64,000 nt of DNA, from NCBI GenBank assembly GCA_044222225.1, contig JBGANR010000021.1, positions 14,935-78,934 of the forward strand, written 5' to 3'. The notes beneath the pieces were generated by a model. It searched no databases and was not told where the DNA came from. It was given only the letters and a program-made list of their open reading frames with translations. The position numbers and the translations under genes are program-made. Numbering within the stretch: the first letter of the stretch is position 1; the number at the start of each line of letters is the position of its first letter. This document shows, piece by piece, positions 52,152-60,938 of the stretch. This stretch comes from JBGANR01 sp044222225 (GTDB lineage: Bacteria > Actinomycetota > Actinomycetes > Mycobacteriales > Mycobacteriaceae).

Positions 52152-52183
52152 GGGAGTCCGATCCGGCCGGGTGATCGGCTCCC
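52152..52183 (-). terminator. Hairpin downstream of lipA
   Basis: GGGAGTCCGATC and GATCGGCTCCC pair with one bulge around a 9-base loop, about 50 bases after the lipA stop. There is no U-run, so its termination role is tentative. Confidence 0.4.
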
Positions 52184-52230
52184 GGTGGTGGTCGCCGGAG
52201 GGGGCGGGTTCGACCGTCCGGCGACATGTG

Positions 52231-53241
52231 TCAGGAGCCGTACCGGGCGAGCACGCTGGAGGCCTCCTGCGCCGCGGCGCCGCCGTCGACGAGGTGCGAG
52301 AGGTTCTCCGGGAGGGCGACACCGCGCGCCGCCATCGCTTGGGCGTAGAGGCGTCCGGCCCGGTAGGAGGAGCGGACGAGCGGGCCGGCCATGACACCGG
52401 AGATGCCGACGGACGTCGCGAACGCGGAGTGCTCGACGAACTCCTCCGGCTTGACCCACCGCTCCACCGGATGATGCCGCGGCGACGGCCGCAGGTACTG
52501 GGTGATGGTGAGGATGTCGCAGCCCGCCTCGTGCAGGTCGACGATCGCCTCGCGGATCTCCTCGGGCGTCTCGCCCATGCCGAGGATGAGGTTCGACTTC
52601 GTGATGAGGCCGTACTCTCGGGCCGCAGTGATGACGTCGAGGCTGCGGTCGTAGCGGAAGGCCGGCCGGATCCGCTTGAAGATCCGCGGCACGGTCTCGA
52701 CGTTGTGGGCCAGCACCTCGGGCCGCGACGCGAAGACCTCCGCGAGCTGCTCGGGACGGCCGTTGAAGTCGGGGATCAGGTTCTCGACGCCGGTCCCGGG
52801 GTTGAGCTCGTGGATCTTGCGGACCGTCTCCGCGTAGAGCCAGGCGCCGCCGTCGGGCAGGTCGTCGCGGGCGACGCCGGTGATCGTCGAATAGCGCAGG
52901 CCCATCGCCTGGACGCTCTCGGCGACGCGTCGCGGCTCGTCGCGATCGAGCTCCGCCGGCTTGCCGGTGTCGATCTGGCAGAAGTCGCAGCGCCGGGTGC
53001 ACTGCTCGCCGCCGATGAGGAACGTCGCCTCCCGGTCCTCCCAGCACTCGTAGATGTTGGGGCAGCCGGCCTCCTCGCACACCGTGTGCAGGCCCTCGCG
53101 GCGCACGAGGCCCTTGAGGTCGGAGTACTCGGGGCCCATCGTGGCCTTGGTCCTGATCCACTTCGGCTTGCGCTCGATGGGCGTCTGCGCGTTGCGCACT
53201 TCGAGGCGGAGGAGCTTGCGCCCTTCTGGGGCTGCCGTCAC
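52231..53241 (-). CDS. lipA: Lipoyl synthase
   Basis: 336 residues; a radical-SAM enzyme that inserts two sulfurs into protein-bound octanoyl groups. The auxiliary cluster Cys set is CEEAGCPNIYEC (about 55-66), and the radical-SAM CxxxCxxC is CTRRCDFC (about 81-88), followed by conserved YSTITGVARDDLPDGG. The C-terminal RSSY motif (VRSSYRAG) is present. The start is GTG. It follows lipB by 73 bases on the same strand. Its products serve DlaT (54313) and the glycine cleavage H protein used with GcvT. Confidence 0.97.
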   Translation of the reverse strand: MTAAPEGRKLLRLEVRNAQTPIERKPKWIRTKATMGPEYSDLKGLVRREGLHTVCEEAGCPNIYECWEDREATFLIGGEQCTRRCDFCQIDTGKPAELDRDEPRRVAESVQAMGLRYSTITGVARDDLPDGGAWLYAETVRKIHELNPGTGVENLIPDFNGRPEQLAEVFASRPEVLAHNVETVPRIFKRIRPAFRYDRSLDVITAAREYGLITKSNLILGMGETPEEIREAIVDLHEAGCDILTITQYLRPSPRHHPVERWVKPEEFVEHSAFATSVGISGVMAGPLVRSSYRAGRLYAQAMAARGVALPENLSHLVDGGAAAQEASSVLARYGS

Positions 53242-53314
53242 GTCGAGCCGTCCTTAGTCGTTGTCGTGGTCGGTCGTGGCGCCGGTTCGCGGCCCACGCC
53301 GTCGTGGCACGAGC

Positions 53315-54124
53315 CTAGCGAGGTGGAGTTCGGCCGCCGAGGTCGATGCGGGTCGGGGTCGCGCTCGGTGCGGCGGGACGCGGCGGTGCGTCGTGGCCGG
53401 GGAGATCGCGCGCCGTGACGGGGAGCCTGCCGTCGAGGGCGTCGAGCACGGCGTCCGTGGTGGCGGCGGTGACGTCGGCGACGGTGATCGGGCGGCCGAG
53501 TTCGATGGCGAGCGAGGTGACGCCGGCGTCGGCGATGCCGCAGGGCACGATGCGTCCGAAGTCGGAGAGATCGGGGTCGACGTTGAAGGCGAAGCCGTGC
53601 AGCGTGACACCGCGGGCGACGCGGATGCCGATCTGGGCGAGCTTGCGTTCGGGTCGGCCGTCGCCGGGCGGCAGCCACACCCCGGAGCGTCCGGCGACGC
53701 GGCCGACGGGCAGCCCGTATCCGTCGCACACGGTGATGAGCGCCTGTTCGATGCGACGCACGTAGTCGACGACGTCGAGCGGCTCGGCGAGCCGCATGAT
53801 CGGGTATCCGACCAGCTGGCCGGGGCCGTGCCAGGTGATCCGGCCGCCGCGGTCGACGTCGATCACCTCCAGCGTCGTCGTACCGGGCAGCGGCCGGTCC
53901 GAGGGCTCGGTGCGTTTGCCCGCGGTGAAGACGGCGTGGTGCTGCAACAGCAGGAGTTCGTCGCGTTCGACGGTGCCGTCGGCGCGGCCGGCCGCGACGC
54001 GGCGCTGCTCGGCGAGCGCCTCCCGGTAGCCGAGCAGCCCGAGATCGCGGACGACGACGGGGTCGTCCGACGCGCGCGCCGACCGGGACCGGCGGGGGGT
54101 GCGGAGCGGAGCGTCGACGGTCAT
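53315..54124 (-). CDS. lipB: Octanoyl-ACP:protein octanoyltransferase
   Basis: 269 residues; transfers octanoate from ACP to lipoyl domains, the substrate for LipA. Motifs: RGGRITWHGPGQLVGYPI (about 85-102), the catalytic Lys in KLAQIGIRVARGVTLHGFAFN, and the catalytic Cys in VPCGIADAGVTSL near residue 195. A 20-residue Arg-rich N-terminal leader and a Pro/Ala-rich tail exceed the common length. It lies between dlaT upstream and lipA downstream, all on the minus strand, with a long palindrome separating it from dlaT. Confidence 0.95.
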   Translation of the reverse strand: MTVDAPLRTPRRSRSARASDDPVVVRDLGLLGYREALAEQRRVAAGRADGTVERDELLLLQHHAVFTAGKRTEPSDRPLPGTTTLEVIDVDRGGRITWHGPGQLVGYPIMRLAEPLDVVDYVRRIEQALITVCDGYGLPVGRVAGRSGVWLPPGDGRPERKLAQIGIRVARGVTLHGFAFNVDPDLSDFGRIVPCGIADAGVTSLAIELGRPITVADVTAATTDAVLDALDGRLPVTARDLPGHDAPPRPAAPSATPTRIDLGGRTPPR

Positions 54125-54151
54125 CGGTGTGCTGCCTTTCTCATAGGGTGC

Positions 54152-54228
54152 CTCCCCGGATGTCCGTCTGAGCGAGGCGCCGCGGCGATATCCTCCTCGG
54201 CGGCCCGCTCAGGCGGACATCCGGGGAG
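54152..54228. repeat. Long-armed palindrome, copy 2
   Basis: 23-base arms starting CTCCCCGGATGTCCGT and ending CGGACATCCGGGGAG enclose a 31-base loop with GGCGATATCCTCCTCGGCGG. Left arms differ from copy 1 (28939-29015) at one base and the loop core is shared. It lies 85 bases after the dlaT stop and 28 bases upstream of the lipB start. Confidence 0.87.
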
Positions 54229-54312
54229 CTTCGGTCCCGGAACGACGTCGCCGGACCACCGAACCCGCGGAGGGGCCCGACGATCCGGCGACGACGCGCA
54301 TCGGCTCGGGGG

Positions 54313-56040
54313 TTACAGCCCGAGATCGGCCTCGAAGGAGGCCTCCTCGAGGCGGTGCTTGATCGTGGTGAGGAACCGGCCGGCGTCCGCACCGTCGACG
54401 AGGCGATGGTCGTAGGTGAGCGGCAGGTAGCTCATCGACCGGATGGCGATCGCGTCGCCCTCGGGGCCCGAGATGACGGCCGGCCGCTTGACGATCGCAC
54501 CCGTTCCGAGCATCGCCGCCTGCGGCGGCACGAGGATCGGGGTGTCGAACAAGGCGCCCATGCTGCCGATGTTCGTGATCGTGAACGTGCCGCCCGAGAG
54601 CTCGTCCGGCTTGAGCTTCGACGCGCGGGTGCGGGCCGCGAGATCGTTGATCGCGCGGGCGAGACCGGCGAGCGAGAGATCGTCGGCGCCCCGGATGACC
54701 GGAGAGAGCAGGCCCTGCTCGGTGTCGACGGCGAGGCCGAGGTTGACCACCGAGTGGTAGGTGATCTCCTTCTTGTCCTCGTCGATGCTGGCGTTGACGT
54801 TCGGGTGCAGCTTGAGCGCCTCGATCGTCGCCTTCGCGATGAACGGAAGGTACGTCAGGTTGACGCCCTCGTTGGCCCGGAACTGCGCCTTCGCCTTCGC
54901 CCGCAGCGCGACGATGCGCGTCATGTCGACCTCGAAGACCTGCGTGAGCTGTGCGCTGTCGCGCAGCGACTCACGGGTCTTCTTGGCCGTGATCTGCCGG
55001 ATCCGGTTGATCTTGGCGACGGTGCCGCGCAGCGACGCGAGTTCCGGACGCACGCCGACCGGGGCGCTCGGTGCCGCCGGGGCAGCGGCGGCGGGAGCCG
55101 GTGCGGCGGGAGCGGGCGCCGGGGCCGGGGCGGGCTCGGCGGCCTTCGCGGCGGCGGCCTTGGCCGCCTCGGCGGCGGCGAGGACGTCCTGCTTACGGAT
55201 GCGGCCGCCGACGCCGGTGCCGGTGACGGTCGTCAGGTCGACGCCGTTCTGCTTGGCCAGCTTGCGGACGAGCGGCGTGACGTACGGCGTCGAGCCGGAC
55301 TCGGCGGGTGCCTCGGGCTCCGCTTCGGCGGCGGGTTCGGGCTCGGGCTCAGGGGTGGGTTCCGGCTCCGGGGTCGGCTCGGGCTCGGGTTCCGGAGCGG
55401 GCTCGGGCTCGGGTGCAGCCGGCGCGGGCGCCGCCGACGCGTCGCCGATGACGCCGAGCTTGCCGCCGACGGCGATGACGTCGTCCTCGTTCGCGGTGAT
55501 CTCCAGGAGCGTGCCGGCGACGGGCGACGGGATCTCGGTGTCCACCTTGTCGGTGGAGACCTCGACGAGCGGCTCGTCGACGGCCACCTCGTCGCCGACC
55601 TCCTTGAGCCACCGGGTCACGGTGCCCTCGGTGACGGACTCGCCGAGCTCCGGCATCGTCACATCCGTGCCGGACGTCGCCGACGCGGCGGGAGCCGAAC
55701 TCGGGGCCGCCTGCTGGGCCGGGGCCGCGGGGGCTTCGGCCGCCGGGGCCTCCTCCTCGGCGGGCTCCGGCTCCGGCTCGGCGGCGGGAGCCGCGGACTC
55801 GCCCGCGTCACCGATGACGGCGAGCTCGCCGCCCACCTCGACCACGTCGTCCTCGTTCGCGACGATCCGGACGAGCACACCGGCGATCGGCGCCGGGATC
55901 TCGGTGTCGACCTTGTCGGTCGATACCTCGAGCAAGGGCTCGTCGACCTCGACGGTGTCTCCTTCCTGCTTCAGCCACCGCGTGACGGTTCCCTCGGTGA
56001 CGCTCTCGCCGAGGGCGGGCATCTGGACGGAGAAGGCCAT
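54313..56040 (-). CDS. dlaT: 2-oxo acid dehydrogenase E2 (dihydrolipoamide succinyl/acetyltransferase), two lipoyl domains
   Basis: 575 residues. Two lipoyl domains (about 1-80 and 125-200) each carry the lipoylation site EVSTDKVDTEIP; each is followed by a Pro/Ala/Glu-rich linker. A peripheral E1/E3-binding domain (VTPLVRKLAKQNGVDLTTVTGTG) is at about 258-290, then the acyltransferase domain ends with TYDHRLVDGADAGRFL, including the catalytic His and DG. In M. tuberculosis DlaT serves pyruvate dehydrogenase and peroxynitrite reductase. Lipoate is supplied by LipA and LipB next door. A single promoter is likely in the 240-base gap upstream. Confidence 0.96.
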   Translation of the reverse strand: MAFSVQMPALGESVTEGTVTRWLKQEGDTVEVDEPLLEVSTDKVDTEIPAPIAGVLVRIVANEDDVVEVGGELAVIGDAGESAAPAAEPEPEPAEEEAPAAEAPAAPAQQAAPSSAPAASATSGTDVTMPELGESVTEGTVTRWLKEVGDEVAVDEPLVEVSTDKVDTEIPSPVAGTLLEITANEDDVIAVGGKLGVIGDASAAPAPAAPEPEPAPEPEPEPTPEPEPTPEPEPEPAAEAEPEAPAESGSTPYVTPLVRKLAKQNGVDLTTVTGTGVGGRIRKQDVLAAAEAAKAAAAKAAEPAPAPAPAPAAPAPAAAAPAAPSAPVGVRPELASLRGTVAKINRIRQITAKKTRESLRDSAQLTQVFEVDMTRIVALRAKAKAQFRANEGVNLTYLPFIAKATIEALKLHPNVNASIDEDKKEITYHSVVNLGLAVDTEQGLLSPVIRGADDLSLAGLARAINDLAARTRASKLKPDELSGGTFTITNIGSMGALFDTPILVPPQAAMLGTGAIVKRPAVISGPEGDAIAIRSMSYLPLTYDHRLVDGADAGRFLTTIKHRLEEASFEADLGL

Positions 56041-56280
56041 CGTGTCGACTCCTTAAGAAGATTTGTGATCGGAAGACGCGTGATTGGGGCAGGCCGGCCA
56101 TGGGTCAAGGCGAGCCCGATCCGTCGAGGCGGACCTCATGGGTGACCCTACCGCGTGACCGCCGACGCGTCGGGGCGAAGCGGCAAGTCCCGCTGGACCG
56201 TTTACGGCGGTGCCGGAGAGCCCCTCGGCGGCGCGCCCGGCGGCGGCTTCCGGGCCGGCGGCCGCCGCCGAGATCGCCGG
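56041..56280. other. Intergenic region between pepA and dlaT
   Basis: No gene is supported. A GC-rich inverted repeat (TCGGCGGCG at 56225 with CGCCGCCGA at 56263) could end pepA transcription. The side next to dlaT, with TTAAGAAG just upstream of the start, holds the dlaT promoter. The ephD gene found nearby in M. tuberculosis is absent. Confidence 0.45.
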
Positions 56281-57753
56281 TTATCCGTTGACGGCGACGT
56301 CGGCGAGCACCGCCAGCAGCGTGCGGACGGGCACCCCGGTGCCGCCCTTCGGCGTGTAGCCCCACGGCCCGGACGTGTTGAACGCGGGCCCCGCGATGTC
56401 GATGTGGACCCACTCCCGGCCGTCGTCGACGAACTTGCGCAGGAACGCCGCCGCCGACAGCATGCCCGCGTTGCGGTGACCGGTGATGTTGGCGATGTCG
56501 GCGACGCGCGAGGAGAGATCGGCCGTCAGCTCCTCGGGGATCGGCATGCTCCAGCCGTTCTCGCCGGCCGCGCGGGAGAGGGCGGCGACGCGGTCGCGGA
56601 ACGTCTCGGTGCCGAGGACGCCGGGCGTCCGGGCGCCGAGGGCGATGAGCTGCGCCCCGGTGAGCGTCGCGGTGTCGATGAGGTAATCGGGGTCGTCCTC
56701 CTGCGCGCGGACGATGGCGTCGGCGAGCACGAGCCGGCCCTCGGCGTCGGTGTTGAGCACCTCCACCGTCGTCCCGCCGTACTGGGTGAGGACGTCGCCG
56801 GGGCGCTGCGCGGTTCCGCTCGGCATGTTCTCGGCGAGCGGAACCGTGGCGGTGACGCTGACCGGCAGGCCGAGCCGGGCGGCGGCGACGACCGTCGCGA
56901 CGACGGCGGCCGCGCCGGCCATGTCGGAGGTCATGTGGTCCATGTTCGCGGCCGGCTTGATCGAGATGCCGCCGGTGTCGAAGGTGATGCCCTTGCCGAC
57001 GAGGGCGACGAGCGGTGCGTCGGAACCGGCGTCGTAGCGCAGCCGGACGAGCCGCGGCGGCCGCGAGCTGCCCTGCCCGACGCCGACGATGCCGCCGTAG
57101 CCGCCGGCGCGCAGGGCGTCGTCGTCGAGGACCTCGACGTCCAGTCCGGCGGCGCGTCCGGCGTCGGCGGCGCGTTCGGCGAACGTGGCGGGGTAGAGGT
57201 GGCTCGGCGGGGTGTTGACGAGGTCGCGCGCGAAGGCGACGGCCTCGGCGGTGATCCGAGCCGCGTCGAGATCGGCCGCGTCGCCGCCGACGAACGCGAC
57301 GGCGCCGAGGGTGGCCGGCGCGGGCGTCGAACCGGCGCCGCGGAAGGCGTCGAACCGGTAGGCGCCGAGTGCGAAGCCCTCGGCGGCGGCGCCGAGGCCG
57401 AAGACGCCGAGGGTCGTCGACGCGGCGTCGACGCCCGTGAGCGCCCGCGCCGCGACACCCGCGGCCTGCCGGACCTTGTCGGCGTCGGCGAGCGCCGACT
57501 CGTCGCCGACGCCGACGGCCAGGACGCTCGCGGCGTCGACCCCGGCCGGGGCGGGGATGCGGACGGCCTCGCCCGCCGAGCCCTTGGCGCCCACGGTCAC
57601 CAGGCTCGCGGCGATCGCAGCGGCCGCGGCGTCGTCGAGCTGCCGGCCCGGCAGGTGCGGCCCGTCGTCGGAGGACGCCGCGGCGACGACGAGGACGTGG
57701 CCGGGGTCCGGGGCGTCGGCGAGGGACAGGACGGGCAGTGCGGTGGCGGTCAC
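56281..57753 (-). CDS. pepA: Leucyl aminopeptidase (M17)
   Basis: 490 residues; a hexameric two-metal aminopeptidase removing N-terminal residues from peptides. The C-terminal catalytic domain has VGKGITFDTGGISIKP (about 252-267, catalytic Lys and metal Asp) and the M17 signature NTDAEGRLVLADA (about 333-345). The N-terminal domain (1-160) is Ala/Val-rich and variable, as in the family. The start is GTG. It diverges from gcvT with a 54-base gap. M. tuberculosis PepB (Rv2213) is the homologue at this position. Confidence 0.95.
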   Translation of the reverse strand: MTATALPVLSLADAPDPGHVLVVAAASSDDGPHLPGRQLDDAAAAAIAASLVTVGAKGSAGEAVRIPAPAGVDAASVLAVGVGDESALADADKVRQAAGVAARALTGVDAASTTLGVFGLGAAAEGFALGAYRFDAFRGAGSTPAPATLGAVAFVGGDAADLDAARITAEAVAFARDLVNTPPSHLYPATFAERAADAGRAAGLDVEVLDDDALRAGGYGGIVGVGQGSSRPPRLVRLRYDAGSDAPLVALVGKGITFDTGGISIKPAANMDHMTSDMAGAAAVVATVVAAARLGLPVSVTATVPLAENMPSGTAQRPGDVLTQYGGTTVEVLNTDAEGRLVLADAIVRAQEDDPDYLIDTATLTGAQLIALGARTPGVLGTETFRDRVAALSRAAGENGWSMPIPEELTADLSSRVADIANITGHRNAGMLSAAAFLRKFVDDGREWVHIDIAGPAFNTSGPWGYTPKGGTGVPVRTLLAVLADVAVNG

Positions 57754-57807
57754 TTCAGGTTCCTTTCGGCGGTACTCAGACGTGTACTCCGCGATACGGT
57801 AACCGTC

Positions 57808-58914
57808 ATGACTGAGCTGTTACGCGGACCGATCCATGACCTGCACGCGGATCTCGGTGCGTCGTTCGCCGAGTTCGGCGGTTGGGAGATGCCGCTCAGC
57901 TACTCGGGCACCGTGTCCGAGCACAATTCGGTGCGCGAGACCGTCGGGCTCTTCGACGTCAGTCACCTCGGCAAGGTGACCGTCTCGGGTCCGGGGGCCG
58001 TCGAGCTGATCGACGGCACGCTGACCAACGACCTCGGCAGGATCGGCCCCGGCAAGGCGCAGTACACCCTGTGCACCGACTCCTCGGGCGGCGTCGTCGA
58101 CGATCTCATCGTCTATTACGTCTCCGACACCGAGCTCTTCCTCATCCCCAACGCCGCGAACACCGCGGCCGTCGTCGAGATCCTCGCCGCCCGCGCGCCG
58201 GAGGGGGTGACGGTGACCGACCGGCACCGCGACTTCGGCGTGCTCGCCGTGCAGGGGCCGCGTGCGGTCGACGTCGTCGGCGGTCTCGGGTTGCCCACCG
58301 ATATGGAGTACATGGGTTTCGCCGACGGCGTCGTCGAGCTCGCCGACGGACCGGTGCCGGTGCGGGTGTGCCGGACGGGGTACACGGGGGAGAAGGGCTA
58401 TGAGCTGCTGCCGCGCTGGGCGGACGCCGCCCCGCTGTTCCGCGCTCTGCTCGCACGGGTGACGGCGGCGGGCGGGCAGCCGGCCGGGCTCGGCGCCCGG
58501 GACACGCTGCGCACGGAGATGGGCTACCCGCTGCACGGCCATGAGCTGTCGCTCGACATCACCCCGGTGCAGGCCCGCACCGGGTGGGCCGTCGGCTGGC
58601 GCAAGCCCGAGTTCATCGGGCGCGAGGCGCTGCTCGCCGAGAAGGCGGCCGGCCCCGCGCGGCGACTGTGGGGACTGCGGGCCACGGGCCGCGGGGTGCC
58701 GCGCGCCGGGCTGTCCGTGCTGCGGGCCGCGGATCGCAGCGAGGCCGGGGTCTGCACGTCGGGGACGTTCTCACCCACCCTCAAGCAGGGCATCGCGCTG
58801 GCCCTGCTCGCCTCCGACGTCGCGGCCGGTGACCAGGTGGTCGTCGACGTCCGCGGCCGGGATCTGCCGTGCGAGGTCGTCGTGCCGCCGTTCGTCAAGG
58901 CGAGCACCGCCTGA
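57808..58914 (+). CDS. gcvT: Aminomethyltransferase (glycine cleavage T protein)
   Basis: 368 residues; takes the aminomethyl group from the lipoyl arm of GcvH to tetrahydrofolate, releasing ammonia. Motifs: HADLGASFAEFGGWEMPLSY (about 11-30), LFDVSHLGKV, the CRTGYTGEKGYELL block (about 190-203), GLGARDTLRTEMGYPLHG (about 230-247) and SGTFSPTLKQGIALA. The ATG at 57808 fits the family start; the long open frame upstream is antisense to pepA. The other glycine-cleavage genes are not in the window. ilvE follows 18 bases downstream. Confidence 0.95.
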   Translation: MTELLRGPIHDLHADLGASFAEFGGWEMPLSYSGTVSEHNSVRETVGLFDVSHLGKVTVSGPGAVELIDGTLTNDLGRIGPGKAQYTLCTDSSGGVVDDLIVYYVSDTELFLIPNAANTAAVVEILAARAPEGVTVTDRHRDFGVLAVQGPRAVDVVGGLGLPTDMEYMGFADGVVELADGPVPVRVCRTGYTGEKGYELLPRWADAAPLFRALLARVTAAGGQPAGLGARDTLRTEMGYPLHGHELSLDITPVQARTGWAVGWRKPEFIGREALLAEKAAGPARRLWGLRATGRGVPRAGLSVLRAADRSEAGVCTSGTFSPTLKQGIALALLASDVAAGDQVVVDVRGRDLPCEVVVPPFVKASTA

Positions 58915-58932
58915 CGTGGACGGAAAGTTACG

Positions 58933-60036
<1,104 letters not shown>

Positions 60037-60060
60037 GCCCGATTTCGGATCTGCTTTTGT

Positions 60061-60088
60061 CGGCCCCGCCCGGTCTCGGGCGGGGCCG
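60061..60088. terminator. GC hairpin after ilvE
   Basis: An 11-base stem CGGCCCCGCCC / GGGCGGGGCCG with a 6-base loop lies 24 bases after the ilvE stop. It lacks a U-run on either strand, so it is a terminator candidate only. Confidence 0.5.
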
Positions 60089-60101
60089 ATCCGTCGGCTC
60101 G

Positions 60102-60194
60102 GATCTGACTGTCCGGTACCTGTCGCTCAGCGCGGGTCGGCGAGGATATGCGTCGCGTGCGTTCGCTGAGCGACAGGTACCGGACAGTCAGATC
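60102..60194. repeat. 31-base perfect inverted repeat between ilvE and cobS (palindrome copy 3)
   Basis: Arms 60102-60132 and 60164-60194 are perfectly complementary over 31 bases (left arm begins GATCTGACTGTCCGGTACC). The 31-base loop contains GGCGAGGATATGCG, similar to the reverse complement of the loop cores of copies 1 and 2. Its right arm covers the last bases of cobS. Confidence 0.92.
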
Positions 60195-60934
60195 GGGGTC
60201 GCGGCGAGGACGACGAGCGCGACCGTCAGTGAGAGCTCGATGGCGCCGCCGAGGGCGTCGCCGCTGATGCCGCTGAACCGGCGTCGGCAGTGGGCGGTGA
60301 AACCGAACCCTGCCACGAGCCCGCCGGCCACCGCGCCCACAGCCGGGAGGCCGAGCGGGAATGCCGCGGTCAGGGCGAGGACCGGCCAGGTCACAAGGGT
60401 GAGCGGGCCCTGTGTTCCGGCGACGAGACGTCCGAAACCGGCGCCGGGTGTGGCGTCCCAGCCGCGGCGGCAGGCGAGTACCGGCGACACCCGCGAGGTC
60501 GCGATTACGAGTGCGACGGCGGCCCAGTCGCCGCGCGTCGCCAATTCGCCGAAGCAGACGGCCTGGACGCCGAGCACGACGACGAGCGTCGCCGCGGCGA
60601 ACGGACCGGCGGGGCCGGACGTCATCACCTCGCGGGCGCGCTCCGGCCCGCCGTAGCACCCCAGGCCGTCGGCGCAGTCGGCGAGTCCGTCGACGTGCAT
60701 GCCCCGGGTGCCGAGCGCGAGCGCGCCCACGACGAGGAACCCGACGGCCGCGGCCGGCAGAGCCGTCAGCGTCAGCGCCCAGGCGAGGGCTGCGGCGAGC
60801 GCGCCGAGCAGCGCGCCGACGAGCGGCGTCGCGGCGATGGCCCGGGCGCCGAGCCGGCGGTCGACGTCGCCGCGGGGCGCCGGCAGCGGCAGCACCGTCA
60901 GCCAGGTGAACGCGCTGTGCACGCCGGCGAGCAC
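60188..60934 (-). CDS. cobS: Adenosylcobinamide-GDP ribazoletransferase (cobalamin synthase)
   Basis: 248 residues with several membrane segments. It joins adenosylcobinamide-GDP to alpha-ribazole (phosphate), the last step of the nucleotide-loop assembly. The CDP-alcohol-transferase-like metal motif DGLADCADGLGCYGG (about 82-96), followed by REVMTSGPAGPFA, is intact. Start ATG at 60934; it lies four bases after the cobUT stop on the same strand, so the two form an operon. The stop falls inside the right arm of a 31-base inverted repeat. Confidence 0.93.
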   Translation of the reverse strand: MLAGVHSAFTWLTVLPLPAPRGDVDRRLGARAIAATPLVGALLGALAAALAWALTLTALPAAAVGFLVVGALALGTRGMHVDGLADCADGLGCYGGPERAREVMTSGPAGPFAAATLVVVLGVQAVCFGELATRGDWAAVALVIATSRVSPVLACRRGWDATPGAGFGRLVAGTQGPLTLVTWPVLALTAAFPLGLPAVGAVAGGLVAGFGFTAHCRRRFSGISGDALGGAIELSLTVALVVLAATPI

Positions 60935-60938
60935 GGTC